Part shown: positions 31,501 through 35,542 of the stretch, one piece after another | How positions within the stretch are numbered: position 1 is the first letter of the stretch | How the letters are laid out: each line of letters begins with the position of its first letter | NCBI RefSeq assembly: GCF_000003815.2 | Contig: NC_049997.1 | Span: forward strand, 2,763,589 to 2,827,588 | Direction: 5' to 3' | Source: Branchiostoma floridae | Lineage: Eukaryota > Chordata > Leptocardii > Amphioxiformes > Branchiostomatidae | DNA length: 64,000 nt | Notes under the pieces: generated by a model | What the model saw: only the letters and a program-made list of their open reading frames with translations | The model's database searches: none | What the model was told of the DNA's origin: nothing | Program-made: the position numbers and the translations under genes

Positions 31501-33178
31501 NNNNNNNNNNNNNNNNNNNNNNNNNNNNNNNNNNNNNNNNNNNNNNNNNNNNNNNNNNNNNNNNNNNNNNNNNNNNNNNNNNNNNNNNNNNNNNNNNNNN
31601 NNNNNNNNNNNNNNNNNNNNNNNNNNNNNNNNNNNNNNNNNNNNNNNNNNNNNNNNNNNNNNNNNNNNNNNNNNNNNNNNNNNNNNNNNNNNNNNNNNNN
31701 NNNNNNNNNNNNNNNNNNNNNNNNNNNNNNNNNNNNNNNNNNNNNNNNNNNNNNNNNNNNNNTAGTTCAAATTGGACAAATATAGATACATAACATGCCA
31801 GATGAGTTAGCTGACCGAGAAGTATGGTTAGCGACCCAACTAACTCGTCCGACATGTTACCTGCATATTTACGTTTGTCCAATTTCTATTATTTTTACAA
31901 CGACATGTGGGGCCTGATGGAGGCAAATACTCCCATGCGCACCTCATACGGACTTAAATATATACGCAGGTGTGACCCCACCTTAACTTCTGGAGTGTCA
32001 CCCCGTATGTATATTTTATCAGTACGTTTTATTACATACCCTCAAAGTAGATCCTGAAACCATCATCAGTGTAAGAGTAGTCTGTATTGAAGACTAGATG
32101 GGCCAGGTTGGAAGTAGCAATGACTTCTTCTGGCATATTTGCTCCTGTTAAGAGTTTGGAATTAGCTGGTTAGGAAATATGATAATACAAACTAGTGTGA
32201 AATGGTTTGGTCGCAGCGCGGCTCTGTCATCCTCCTAACGCCCGGTCCCCAACGGCATTAGCCTATGGGGCCCTGCTATCTCATGCGCTATCAGTGGTTA
32301 TTATGATTGTCGCCACACACAAGCTCTCAACCAATCAGAGAATAAGCCTTTCTTGGGCTTGTTGTTGTCGCAAGCTGTCTCGCAAAGGCCGCTGGGAAAC
32401 TATCAGCCAATCATGTTACGTACTACATGGCTCCATCCTCCTACGCCCGATCCCCAACGGCTGACTGCCCATATAAGGGCAAGCTCATTAATATTTATAA
32501 TTAGGGCGGTCCCTAACTGGTCTGAGTGCACAAGGTAGCAGAGGTAAACACAGGGAGTTTTGACACGACTGTGGTTCCTCTGCGTAGGAGAATGGGCTCT
32601 GTGAGGTCGTCGCCCTTGTGGAATGGGCGAGTCACCAAAACATCCGAGCCCAACACTGCAGGGCTCGAGTGTTGGGCTAAGAACTAGACGTCCCGAGTTC
32701 GATACTCGTCGTGCCCCCGACGTTGTGCCGTAGTTAAAGGCACTTTACACGACCTTCCTCACTTCACCCAGGTTTGAAAATGGGTGCCGGATGGTTGGCG
32801 AGGTAAAAGACTACCTTCTGTCTGTTCTTATGTCACACTTTTAACATAATTTACTAACTTGAGGGAAGTGCCACATTGTCCCCGTATAGTCCTATTTTAG
32901 TCAAATAAAAAAACAACATCAGAGCTTGCAAGCTAAAACTGAGACAAGTCTACCTGTGTATGATCCCAATAAGATAGCACTGTCTAGTTCTCCCATGTAG
33001 ATATCCAGCCAGTCATAATTTTCCTCCAAAGAAAACGATTCTGGTGTGATTTTCACCCCTTCTCCTATGTTGACCTGGATGGTCCACATACAGTACAAGC
33101 TGTTGGCGTACTGCCCAGGATAGTTGGGAGAAGAGACGTAGCCAGAATACTGGCCGGTAATGTAACCACCGCAGTCAC
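149..33178 (-). CDS. Mosaic gene: CUB-CCP-CUB-CUB-tectonin-LDLa array (partial)
   Basis: Large multi-exon gene read leftward. Inferred exons in transcript order: 33178-32954, 32144-32040, 30783-30607, 30195-30081, 29141-29023, 28123-27977, 26714-26373, 25182-25021, 24611-24497, 23489-23293, 22453-22301, 19664-19347, 18817-18710, 15621-15493, 13891-13748, 9450-9307, 8954-8703, 6882 into a gap, 5746-5621, 3906-3739, 3011-2865, 1447-1256, 265-149. All have AG acceptors and GT donors and the phases agree (mostly 1-1, with two 2-phase junctions). Together they give about 1,285 residues. CUB and CCP modules bind proteins and carbohydrate, tectonin repeats form lectin-like beta-propellers, and LDLa modules are Ca-binding disulfide modules, so an extracellular recognition role is inferred. 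No start exon, signal peptide, transmembrane segment or stop is visible. That all exons belong to one transcript rests on strand, order and phase. An alternative is two adjacent genes split between the tectonin and LDLa blocks. Confidence 0.82.
266..957. other. Intron sequence, nothing recognised
   Basis: Between LDLa exons 10 and 11. AT-rich with no coding signal, repeat family or RNA that I can support. Confidence 0.5.
958..1168. mobile_element. MITE, CTGTAAATG family, copy 1
   Basis: A 211-bp element bounded by TA and starting CTGTAAATGCATTTAAG, ending CATTTACAG before another TA. The interior alternates 'ttcgcggt' words. Two more copies lie at 46388-46589 and 52393-52558. TA flanks suggest a Tc1/mariner-type origin. 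Confidence 0.82.
1256..1447 (-). CDS. LDLa-like module 10 with long C1-C2 loop
   Basis: A 192-bp phase 1-1 exon: [20 protein letters not shown], a long loop ending VYDHVC, then [24 protein letters not shown]. Six cysteines are kept but about 30 residues separate the first two. Confidence 0.8.
2265..2392 (-). mobile_element. tRNA-derived SINE head
   Basis: The minus strand has a tRNA-like head with an A-box-like segment (tgtggcgcaacggttttagc) and a B box (gagttcgatactc). It has no coding capacity. It is a SINE fragment, not a functional tRNA. Confidence 0.6.
2496..2843. mobile_element. MITE with CAGGGCTCGAAAT termini
   Basis: Inverted termini cagggctcgaaatt / atttcgagccctg, with TTAA on each side (one base offset at the left). 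The interior holds repeated 'ttgggtgcacc' in both orientations. A TTAA target would fit a piggyBac-like origin; the superfamily is unsure. Confidence 0.75.
2865..3011 (-). CDS. LDLa module 9
   Basis: A 147-bp phase 1-1 exon: [30 protein letters not shown], then an eight-residue insertion (FMFHVDYS) and RPQDEMDC. A 348-bp MITE ends 21 nt inside the downstream intron. Confidence 0.86.
3541..3680. repeat. (GA)n microsatellite
   Basis: Long pure then interrupted GA tract in the intron next to LDLa module 8. The apparent serine/leucine ORF across it is an artefact. Confidence 0.95.
3739..3906 (-). CDS. LDLa module 8, eight cysteines
   Basis: A 168-bp phase 1-1 exon: [32 protein letters not shown], then an insertion ([16 protein letters not shown]) before VDDEANC. 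It has eight cysteines instead of six. The upstream acceptor (ccaaaaaag) is weak. Confidence 0.8.
4118..5043. mobile_element. Mariner-like non-autonomous element with long TIRs
   Basis: TA-flanked, about 926 bp. Termini begin cgagggtgagtcagaaag and the ends are complementary over roughly 190 bp (cgagggtaagtcagaaagtc on the other side). No transposase was recognised inside. The termini resemble mariner ends. Confidence 0.78.
5047..5175 (-). mobile_element. SINE core/tail fragment
   Basis: The minus strand carries the shared SINE body: tgtgcccttgggaaaagcac, tttacacgaccttcctcact, and the following 'acccaggtgtaaaaatgggt'. The same core occurs at 18088, 22178 and 32735. The tRNA head is missing. 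Confidence 0.65.
5431..5555. mobile_element. Small MITE, CCCCCTTTCCACTAG family, copy 1
   Basis: About 125 bp with inverted ends ccccctttccactaggacgg / cgccgtcaagtggaaagggg. Copy 2 is at 23514-23750. Confidence 0.75.
5621..5746 (-). CDS. LDLa module 7
   Basis: A 126-bp phase 1-1 exon: [30 protein letters not shown] and ANGEDEKHC. The donor is G|gttagt. A 125-bp MITE lies about 65 nt downstream in the intron. Confidence 0.88.
5815..6175 (+). mobile_element. LINE 3' fragment (two tail copies)
   Basis: The plus strand encodes a LINE ORF2 end ([19 protein letters not shown], then QQRSRTQ-stop), closely matching the minus-strand fragment at 41688. After the stop the roughly 110-bp 3' tail ('gtagacacttgtg..attgtattttac') is present twice, ending in 'gcaataaacttgattatt'. 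Confidence 0.72.
6298..6631. repeat. (TATC)n microsatellite
   Basis: TATC/TATATC repeats running into the N gap 6632-6731. Apparent Tyr/Ile/Ser ORFs are artefacts. Confidence 0.95.
6632..6731. other. Assembly gap (100 N)
   Basis: 100 Ns. The donor half of LDLa-like module 6 is lost in it. Confidence 0.99.
6732..6882 (-). CDS. LDLa-like module 6 (runs into gap)
   Basis: The exon starts at 6882 in phase 1 ([17 protein letters not shown]). It has a long C1-C2 insertion ([16 protein letters not shown]), then [15 protein letters not shown], and runs into the N gap at 6731. The remaining cysteines and donor are missing. The stretched C1-C2 loop resembles the module at 1256-1447. Confidence 0.72.
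7083..7563. repeat. GATA microsatellite with an embedded exon-edge copy
   Basis: GATA/GGTA variants, interrupted at 7244-7280 by a segment that matches the LDLa module 5 donor edge. Confidence 0.9.
7565..7950. mobile_element. Repeat element with GGTCG-rich termini
   Basis: Begins 'acagtcaaacctgcccaaga' and ends with 'ggccaggtggtcgttgaga'. The ggtcgt/acgacc words at both ends are complementary. A related diverged copy is at 48958-49149. No coding capacity. Confidence 0.55.
7981..8080. other. Assembly gap (100 N)
   Basis: 100 Ns at the edge of the GATA array, probably a collapsed repeat. Confidence 0.99.
8081..8675. repeat. Higher-order GATA satellite
   Basis: GATA variants arranged in a higher-order unit. 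The marker 'agcgatagatagg' recurs near 8181, 8289, 8361, 8449, 8521 and 8609, giving alternating spacings of 72 and 88 bp (160-bp unit), with one longer unit near 8181-8361. Confidence 0.88.
8703..8954 (-). CDS. LDLa module 5 with N-terminal extension
   Basis: A 252-bp phase 1-1 exon, about twice the usual length. Roughly 40 residues without cysteine (rich in S, D, T, Y) precede the module [16 protein letters not shown] ... [24 protein letters not shown]. Its downstream intron starts in a GATA array. A 33-bp copy of its donor end lies at 7244-7280. Confidence 0.88.
9001..9272 (-). mobile_element. tRNA-derived SINE
   Basis: The minus strand shows a tRNA-like head: tggccgagtgggtagcattg (A box) and gtgagtttgaccccc (B box), followed by about 200 bp of body. 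It ends about 35 nt before the donor of LDLa module 4. Confidence 0.65.
9307..9450 (-). CDS. LDLa module 4
   Basis: A 144-bp phase 1-1 exon: [29 protein letters not shown], then [13 protein letters not shown], a canonical LDLa calcium site. A tRNA-derived SINE ends about 35 nt from its donor. Confidence 0.9.
10063..10133. repeat. (GAAT)n microsatellite
   Basis: About 17 GAAT units at the left edge of the LINE insertion, forming part of the duplicated flank with 13122-13158. Confidence 0.95.
10175..13122 (+). mobile_element. 5'-truncated LINE (non-LTR retrotransposon)
   Basis: Insertion flanked by the same roughly 40-bp sequence (tattaagaaaaacgtgatac ... ccaggcgatgaa), ending at 10174 on the left and 13198 on the right, plus GAAT repeats on both sides. 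The coding frame is already open at the left edge, so the element is 5' truncated and lacks an endonuclease domain. About 550 bp of 3' region follow the ORF stop at 12571-12573. Confidence 0.88.
10177..12573 (+). CDS. LINE reverse transcriptase (truncated ORF2)
   Basis: One open frame of about 799 codons, with no genuine start because of the truncation. The RT domain spans roughly the middle 300 residues: [12 protein letters not shown] (motif A with catalytic D), the [17 protein letters not shown] region (motif B) and [10 protein letters not shown] (motif C, two catalytic aspartates, A-D-D form). The C-terminal zinc-knuckle-like [20 protein letters not shown] is typical of LINE ORF2 ends. No frameshift or stop interrupts the RT, so the copy looks young. 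It sits sense (+) within an intron of the minus-strand mosaic gene. Clade not assigned. Confidence 0.88.
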   Translation, partial: SYKLLQEAKQNEELAVLAASNDKEFWKKIRQRKGRTNRPQAVKVGEQVINNPSQVRETWARHFETLGNEQEEEAVRFDEIHKNQITEEVAKMEEESYNNLEGILEEPFSPQEVASICKGLKNGKSGGRDGLVYEHIKYGGEALWARLTLLFNAIREKEHIPEGFKKGLKIPLLKQGKTNKTDMDSHRGVTLLPVISKVWERTLFNRWSPWLHDRSIPHQLQNGGQVGCSNITTAFIVREVINHYIERGSLVYGCFLDTKKAYDTVWLEGMLFKMYKKGVNGRLWRLLKLMHTGCTYSVMLNGGFSREFSTTRGVNQGGVLSLTCYLLATDDVHDELQLQSGGVSIGGISCASPALADDICLLASTQAGLQRMIDTMEHYGKKWRFEFAPGKSKCIIFGQTTSSHNVASETTLWKMGTSSIPETATVTHVGVQHSANMLSKEPIEGACRKGKGKISAILTTGSEGQHPNPLIYKTLYNTLVIPSMLHGCEFWDPSSSDLLKLERVHRRGAKNMQGMHFQTETTACLSAIGLTSLKSILDKCKLCLFGKLVSLQNTVLAKRVFLIRLYSYILAKPGSKTRGFVDECFEVAKEYGLVEWLEGYWLTTDFPTVDAWKHLVKTTIQTQESERWRESTASETNCHRFYRVHQTNNKPHKLWTLARQQPEYQRDLKNLILLSTIPTRHTVKACPTCHNATEDLVGHLFTRCFTFNHLRQTLAEEIANTLGVRVMAKVHEQPDERFTEVMLGAEIVEEAVEPAVWSAFITTTARLLRPLAAMALKHATWKERQNCSTGMENRTHES
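13122..13158. repeat. (GAAT)n microsatellite
   Basis: Right-hand GAAT tract at the 3' end of the LINE. Confidence 0.9.
13748..13891 (-). CDS. LDLa module 3
   Basis: A 144-bp phase 1-1 exon: [30 protein letters not shown] and the canonical calcium-site motif [10 protein letters not shown]. Confidence 0.9.
13936..14251. mobile_element. Palindromic MITE (GGTGGGGTCACAC), copy 1
   Basis: About 316 bp, almost fully self-complementary. Ends taaaggtggggtcacacatg / aggtgtgaccccacctta, with the palindrome centred on 'gccagatgagttagctgacc'. Copy 2 follows the gap at 31763. Confidence 0.82.
14485..14745 (-). mobile_element. Probable LINE 3' tail fragment
   Basis: 'caagtcaaagtttattgccc' resembles the 3' tails at 24385 and 24630. 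No coding part is left. Confidence 0.4.
14750..15469. mobile_element. Palindromic TTAA MITE, split by a secondary insertion
   Basis: The left half (14750-14920) and right half (15373-15469, ending actggattccaggttaa) match the intact copy at 21214-21510. The halves are separated by the insert 14921-15372, flanked by the 16-bp direct repeat ggccgattaccccggc (14905-14920 and 15373-15388). Confidence 0.82.
14921..15372 (+). mobile_element. MITE plus captured tectonin exon fragment
   Basis: Starts with an AAGGTGGTATCTCACT-family MITE (14921-15288). It continues for about 85 bp that match the intron, acceptor and first roughly 26 bases of the tectonin exon at 19664 (gcaaagtacgactgggagtc). The source is on the minus strand at 19735-19640. 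The insert is bounded by a 13-16-bp target duplication. Confidence 0.85.
15493..15621 (-). CDS. LDLa module 2
   Basis: A 129-bp phase 1-1 exon: [28 protein letters not shown] and EDERDCPG. A palindromic MITE ends at 15469, only about 23 nt inside the downstream intron. Confidence 0.88.
15860..16440. repeat. Diverged tandem repeat, about 150-bp unit
   Basis: Four units. Each has '(g)tatctc..gaacg' (near 15875, 16029, 16180, 16328), then 'gatttttggtacgtg', a g-rich stretch, and 'ttgattttgggcctcc..gcttgaacttgac'. No coding frame is conserved across units. Confidence 0.75.
16441..17928. other. Intron sequence with a fragment of a dispersed repeat
   Basis: No exon seen. The piece near 17130-17200 ('agtctgtgtaacacaaactc') matches the reverse complement of about 59510-59550, so it is a dispersed repeat. 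The rest is not recognised. Confidence 0.4.
17929..18658. mobile_element. MITE (AAAGCTAAGGGCACA ends), copy 1, split by SINE
   Basis: Left end taaagctaagggcacaaccc, right end gcgggttgtgccctttaga. The body matches 19003-19345. A SINE at 18005-18486 splits it. Confidence 0.82.
18005..18486 (+). mobile_element. tRNA-derived SINE, full length, with target duplication
   Basis: A box (gtagcacagtggtagtgt) and B box (ctgttcgaatccgc), then the shared core ttgtgcccttgggaaaggca / ctttacacgactttcctcac, a second body domain (ggacgttaaatggaggtccc) and an A-run tail. 'acgtatt' repeats at 17998-18004 and 18487-18493. Confidence 0.85.
18710..18817 (-). CDS. LDLa module 1 (first after tectonin)
   Basis: A 108-bp phase 1-1 exon. 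[18 protein letters not shown], then IVDCGDD and TDERNC: six cysteines and the acidic Ca-site region of an LDL receptor class A module, with an extra DDDD run. Confidence 0.86.
19003..19345. mobile_element. MITE (AAAGCTAAGGGCACA ends), copy 2
   Basis: About 343 bp with inverted ends. Its right terminus directly abuts the donor of the last tectonin exon (GTAAAG), supplying most of the donor's intron bases. Confidence 0.82.
19347..25182 (-). CDS. Tectonin beta-propeller block (five exons)
   Basis: Exons 25182-25021 (162 bp), 24611-24497 (115), 23489-23293 (197), 22453-22301 (153) and 19664-19347 (318). Each carries tectonin-type repeats with the W-x-x-(I/V)...sVgp.gVWAV...G.vyrR pattern: [91 protein letters not shown] and [17 protein letters not shown]. 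That is about six repeats, enough for a small propeller of the tectonin/fish-egg-lectin/TECPR type. Phases 1-2 and 2-1 at the second and third exons interlock, which supports one coding unit. Carbohydrate binding is known for the family but not shown here. Confidence 0.85.
19735..19980. mobile_element. AAGGTGGTATCTCACT MITE, probable source copy
   Basis: About 246 bp with inverted ends 'aaggtggtatctcactgcac' / 'gtggagtgagataccacg'. It lies about 70 bp upstream of the tectonin exon acceptor at 19664. Other family members: 14921-15288, 24785-25020, 34588-34835. Confidence 0.85.
20058..20390. mobile_element. MITE-like inverted repeat
   Basis: Ends 'gggccttcacat' / 'tgtgaacgggcc' are near complementary. 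The interior is rich in 'attc/gaat' words in both orientations. Non-coding. Confidence 0.55.
20480..20765 (+). mobile_element. LINE ORF2 C-terminal fragment
   Basis: Encodes [12 protein letters not shown], then [20 protein letters not shown] and [15 protein letters not shown], the well-known tail of many LINE reverse transcriptases. Only the last roughly 85 codons remain. Confidence 0.8.
21214..21510. mobile_element. Palindromic MITE with TTAA target duplication (intact)
   Basis: ttaacctggaatccagtc at the left and gactggattccaggttaa at the right. Nearly perfect palindrome of about 297 bp. TTAA ends point to a piggyBac-type mobiliser. Confidence 0.85.
21570..22080 (-). mobile_element. LINE 3' fragment (minus), decayed
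   Basis: The tail 'gaatgaattcattgtacatt' and the reading of the minus strand resemble the fragment at 44226-44830 (same 'cttcttctcgcttctt' and 'atgaggaatataaac' stretches). Frames are broken. Confidence 0.65.
22095..22215 (+). mobile_element. tRNA-derived SINE (short)
   Basis: Head with A box (gtggcgcaatcgtcagcacg) and B box (gagttcaaacccc), then the core 'ggtcttgtgcccttgggaaa'. It sits about 90 bp from the donor of a tectonin exon. Confidence 0.7.
23514..23750. mobile_element. CCCCCTTTCCACTAG MITE, copy 2, chimeric interior
   Basis: Same termini as 5431-5555. The interior 23570-23690 resembles the AAGGTGGTATCTCACT family ('aaagaaacgaatctttttac', 'gtgttttgttgtcttct'). It starts 25 nt from the acceptor at 23489. 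Confidence 0.7.
23975..24400 (+). mobile_element. LINE ORF2 C-terminal fragment with GAAT tail
   Basis: The plus strand reads [20 protein letters not shown] ... [15 protein letters not shown]-stop, a standard LINE ORF2 ending. The 3' region ends 'ggggcttagaagtaatgaatg'. Confidence 0.8.
24395..24490 (-). mobile_element. LINE 3' tail (minus)
   Basis: 'ttcattcattcattac'-tailed fragment reading leftward ('tttattgcacaacatttgta' on plus). Non-coding. Confidence 0.45.
24628..24782 (-). mobile_element. LINE 3' tail (minus)
   Basis: Similar to 24395-24490: 'aactttattgcgtgacaatt', then 'gtacatggtacaatgtatgg'. Confidence 0.45.
24785..25020. mobile_element. AAGGTGG-family MITE, left-truncated, at exon donor
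   Basis: The body matches 34588-34835 ('gcttgcgtcactgcggggtt'). The right end coincides with the donor of tectonin exon 25182-25021 (G|gtaaagttgcactctcactg). Confidence 0.75.
25648..26225 (-). mobile_element. Internally deleted mariner transposon
   Basis: TA-flanked. Ends cgaggggcgttcaataagta / gttgaacgcccctcg form TIRs. 578 bp, far shorter than an autonomous mariner (about 1.3 kb). Confidence 0.88.
25734..26063 (-). pseudogene. Mariner transposase N-terminal remnant
   Basis: A 109-codon frame. It shows the mariner HTH region: [55 protein letters not shown]. The DD34D catalytic half is missing, so it could bind ends but not cut. It resembles the Mos1/SETMAR-type DNA-binding domain. Confidence 0.85.
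26373..26714 (-). CDS. CUB domain 3 exon
   Basis: Single-exon CUB domain. It shows [19 protein letters not shown], then W-N-I-T-V, a [16 protein letters not shown] strand, HSDYVQAKD and a C-terminal STLRSG. The acceptor could be at 26714 (ttcaag) or 26723 (acaag); both keep phase 1. The donor G|gtggac at 26372 is weak but gives phase 1, as the next tectonin exon needs. The boundaries are less certain than the domain. Confidence 0.78.
26724..27660. other. Intron, no gene seen
   Basis: Between CUB 3 and the LINE tail at 27661. Contains 'gacgtcatgatgacgtcatc' near 27260. No exon recognised. Confidence 0.45.
27661..27870 (+). mobile_element. LINE ORF2 C-terminal fragment
   Basis: Plus-strand frame [40 protein letters not shown], the common LINE tail motif (RG-RP-LTY-DT-G-DL--AM-DR-WR). 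About 60 codons. Confidence 0.7.
27977..28123 (-). CDS. CUB domain 2, exon 3
   Basis: A 147-bp phase 1-1 exon. It gives FYQTFCG, then the terminal CUB strands [20 protein letters not shown], which complete the second CUB domain. Confidence 0.87.
28391..28529. mobile_element. Short palindromic MITE
   Basis: 'tttatagtctctaccagact' / 'agtctggtagagactataaa' inverted ends, with ccggatcgc/gcgatccgg continuing the palindrome. Its 'gtctctaccaggctcc' word also occurs inside the MITE at 13936. Confidence 0.78.
28530..29022. other. AT-rich intron, nothing recognised
   Basis: No exon, RNA or repeat family that I can support. Confidence 0.45.
29023..29141 (-). CDS. CUB domain 2, exon 2
   Basis: A 119-bp exon, phase 2 to phase 1. 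Central CUB strands: [19 protein letters not shown], then [16 protein letters not shown]. Strong acceptor (ttttgttgttctag) and donor A|gtaagt. Confidence 0.86.
29142..30080. other. Intron; no feature named
   Basis: Short ORFs only, not conserved or domain-like. Contains three 'aacaagatatattgcactt'-type repeats near 29935-29995 and inverted similarity between about 29240-29350 and 29430-29530 (shared 'gttttgaaacccacaatgaa' and its complement), possibly a decayed palindromic element. Confidence 0.4.
30081..30195 (-). CDS. CUB domain 2, exon 1
   Basis: A 115-bp exon, phase 1 to phase 2. It encodes the start of a CUB domain ([15 protein letters not shown] ... GKYPTNVDC). The final AG joins the next exon's C to give the expected serine before the CUB tryptophan. 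Confidence 0.83.
30607..30783 (-). CDS. Sushi/CCP domain exon
   Basis: A 177-bp phase 1-1 exon with a complete complement-control-protein module. Four cysteines are in the CCP pattern: [16 protein letters not shown], then [13 protein letters not shown], then LTCMSG and W....PPSCEG. It lies between CUB 1 and CUB 2, an alternation known from CUB/Sushi proteins such as the CSMD family. The unread gap 31021-31762 lies just upstream. Confidence 0.88.
31021..31762. other. Assembly gap (742 N)
   Basis: 742 Ns between CUB 1 and the CCP exon. Phase is continuous across it, so no exon need be missing, but one could be. Confidence 0.99.
31763..31985. mobile_element. Palindromic MITE (GGTGGGGTCACAC), copy 2, cut by gap
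   Basis: Matches 13936-14251 from 'ttcaaattggacaaatatag' to 'caggtgtgaccccacctta'. The left third lies in the gap. Confidence 0.8.
32040..32144 (-). CDS. CUB domain 1, second exon
   Basis: A 105-bp phase 1-1 exon encoding the end of the CUB fold: [19 protein letters not shown] followed by R-I-Y-F-E. This matches the usual CUB ending (LxFxSDxSxxxxGFxxxY). Its donor G|gtatgt is about 55 bp from a palindromic MITE ending near 31985. Confidence 0.87.
32640..32835 (+). mobile_element. tRNA-derived SINE
   Basis: B box (cgagttcgatactcg) and core 'aaaggcactttacacgacct', then 'tcacttcacccaggtttgaa'. The A box is probably in 'tgttgggctaagaac'. Confidence 0.6.
32954..33178 (-). CDS. CUB domain 1, first exon
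   Basis: A 225-bp phase 1-1 exon. It opens G-D-C-G-G and carries the CUB signature [19 protein letters not shown], followed by a W-T-I-Q-V strand and a YDWLDIYMG stretch typical of the calcium-coordinating D of CUB domains. The acceptor is tttag and the donor G|gtagac. It is the most upstream exon I can recognise; no signal-peptide exon was found between it and the retroelement at 35.8 kb. Confidence 0.88.
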
Positions 33179-33630
33179 CTAAATTTAAATATTGTGGAAA
33201 AAATTAGAATTTTATGTGATTGGTACGTTTATGAAGGTTAGACATCCAGGTTAACAATATTCAAAGATCTTCAAATTCAATTCAATCTAAACAACAACAA
33301 TAACAACAAAAAAAACGGAGCATTTTACTGGATAAAACGGATATTGTGAAGAATGCTATCTCAATTTTGTTTTACGAACTTTTTTTGGTGGGCTGATTAC
33401 ACTCTCTTGCGTTAACTGTGACCTGAGTTAGAAAGCACTACACGTACATACCCTACCAATAGCTTGGTAAGACATTAAAGCAAGCATATTTCTTACAAAT
33501 GCATGATAGATATGTATGCTATCTTCGCCCAATAAAACGAATTTTACAAATTCCTAGCTAGCACTAGCACACTATTGCACAGTTGGAACAACGAATGTTT
33601 TCCTGACCAACCGGATATCATAGCCCAATG
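33179..33630. other. Upstream flank or intron of mosaic gene, nothing recognised
   Basis: No signal-peptide exon or promoter motif that I can support. Confidence 0.4.
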
Positions 33631-33633
33631 TCT

Positions 33634-33930
33634 GTTAGTGACTGTAAACTGTACCGCCCGGCGTATGAAAATCATCGGGGCTGTCAGGTCCATGCGGCCC
33701 CATGGCCCATGTGGGTTGTCTTTCGGTAGGATTTTTACGCCGTAGGTGTATAATTATGTTAGGAGTACGATTTCTAATGCTATTAGGCTATCAAGATTGA
33801 TAACATCCAAATGTTGCGAAAGGACTTGTACTATGTTGCGAAAAGACCTATACCTTGTTGCGAAAAGACTTGCCTTGTTGCGAACTGGCTGTTGCGAACT
33901 GACATTGTTGTGAAACATCCTGTTACCTTA
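33634..33930. mobile_element. Fragment of TTGCGAAA-repeat MITE
   Basis: Matches the right half of 41167-42160: 'accgcccggcgtatgaaaat', 'gattgataacatccaaatgt', then 'ttgcgaaaagacttgccttg'. Confidence 0.72.
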
Positions 33931-34587
33931 GTGACAAGTTCGGTGGTAAACAACTGCTCTCCAAGCAAAGGTTTGGCTCCGACTGGTTTGGGCGTGTTTG
34001 TTAGGCTTTAATTTCTATTTTGTACCATTTTTTTCATCATAACAAAAAAACGGTATAAAACAGTATAAAATGGAAACCCCGACAAAAACGCCTAAACTCG
34101 TCAAAAACAGCCGGATCTGAGAGCCGAACCTCTGCTCGGAGTAGTTAACAACAACATCTGGACAAAAAACAACCGCCTAGAATTTGTTTGGCTGAAAATT
34201 CGTATTTTCTTTACCGTGCTCTTGCGCGTGGCTTGACGGGAGGCATAACATCCATGACGTCGTGACAAGAATTCGAAGAACTTTCAAACACCAGAGCATG
34301 GCTAGACCGTAGGCCTCGAGATGGTTAAAAATACGCCTTCGTCTCCTCACAGTGTCCCGATGTAGCAATTACACAACGCACTAGTGTTCTCCTGCAGGCC
34401 AATTGTATAACTGGTTTGTTCCATTAGTCCCCAGATTACATAAAATCAATCTATTGCACATTCCAAACAGCACATGACTACCCGCATATATGGTAAGCCG
34501 TATCATATTTCAATTGATTAAAGTTGGAATTTTTATGTGTCGAAGGATTTTCTCGAAAGCAGTGCGGACAACCCTTGGCTCTTCACG

Positions 34588-34835
34588 TGATATCTCACTG
34601 AACTCGAGTCATGCTTGCGTCACTGCGGGGTTTAATAGATACTCAACGAATTTCAGAGATTAAGAACGAATTTTCTTACATCTTGTGTATTTTGCTGTCT
34701 TCTAAGTCATACTTTTACGTATTACGCAATATCTAAATTATAAAAATCGGCGAAAATAACACAACATGTATGTAGTGACGCTGTGAACGAACCCCGCAGT
34801 GACGCAAGCGTGACCCAAATGCAGTGAGATGTCAC
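34588..34835. mobile_element. AAGGTGG-family MITE copy
   Basis: 'gatatctcactgaactcg' left and 'gcagtgagatgtcactttta' right. The interior matches 24785-25020. Confidence 0.75.
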
Positions 34836-35122
34836 TTTTAGGAGACCATCTAGAATGACAGAGACCTCAGGAAGGTTGTAAAGCTTGGCACTCCACGTTA
34901 AGACACTCAGAAGATTAAAGCCTTCGAGATGAAGTGCTATAGTGCGTACCAACGGTATAACAGTAATCATACATACCAATACAATTAAGCTCGGGCGATC
35001 GCTTTATCCATATACGTGCGTCCTTTTAATTACAGCACAGTTTCCACAATATCAAACGTTATGTGAGTTGTCCATATGGTTAGTGCACGCGATGCAGATT
35101 GAGACAACGAGTTGCTGGAACA

Positions 35123-35542
35123 TAGCCTGGAATCCAGCCGTATTGTGCTTTGGGCGCTCCTCTGAGGTACGCTTCCTGCCAATACGACTGGCATTCGTTA
35201 GCATTCGAACGATCGGCATTTAAATATTCGCAGATTTTATCTGCGAGATTTCTGATTGGCTGTTAGCTCCAAGTTTACAGTTTGCAATCGAACGGAACAC
35301 TACTTTTTATCTTTCCCGCGAACTTTTCAGTATCACAACAACAGATCACGCGAGAAATAGCGCCTCGCGATTGGTGTTCTTCTCTCAGGGGTCATCCAAT
35401 CAGCAAAGAGAAACAAATATGAATATTCATGAGTCTCCTCATTAGTGACGTAAGGGCAAATCGTTCCAATCGTAACGAATGCCAGACGTGTTCGCACAGG
35501 AAGCAGAGCGACCAAAGCACAACACGGCTGGATTCCAGGCTA
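35123..35542. mobile_element. MITE with TAGCCTGGAATCCAGCC ends
   Basis: Inverted termini tagcctggaatccagccgta / acggctggattccaggcta, extending inward (tgtgctttgg / ccaaagcaca). About 420 bp, non-coding. Confidence 0.82.

Noticed and set aside
30924-31882. Long ORFs across the 742-N gap
   Set aside because: They consist of undetermined residues.
34847-34936. Possible phase 1 exon on minus (LHLEGFNLLSVLTWSAKLYN)
   Set aside because: It has fitting AG and GT but weak splice context, no cysteine or domain match, and lies against a MITE end. Not enough support.
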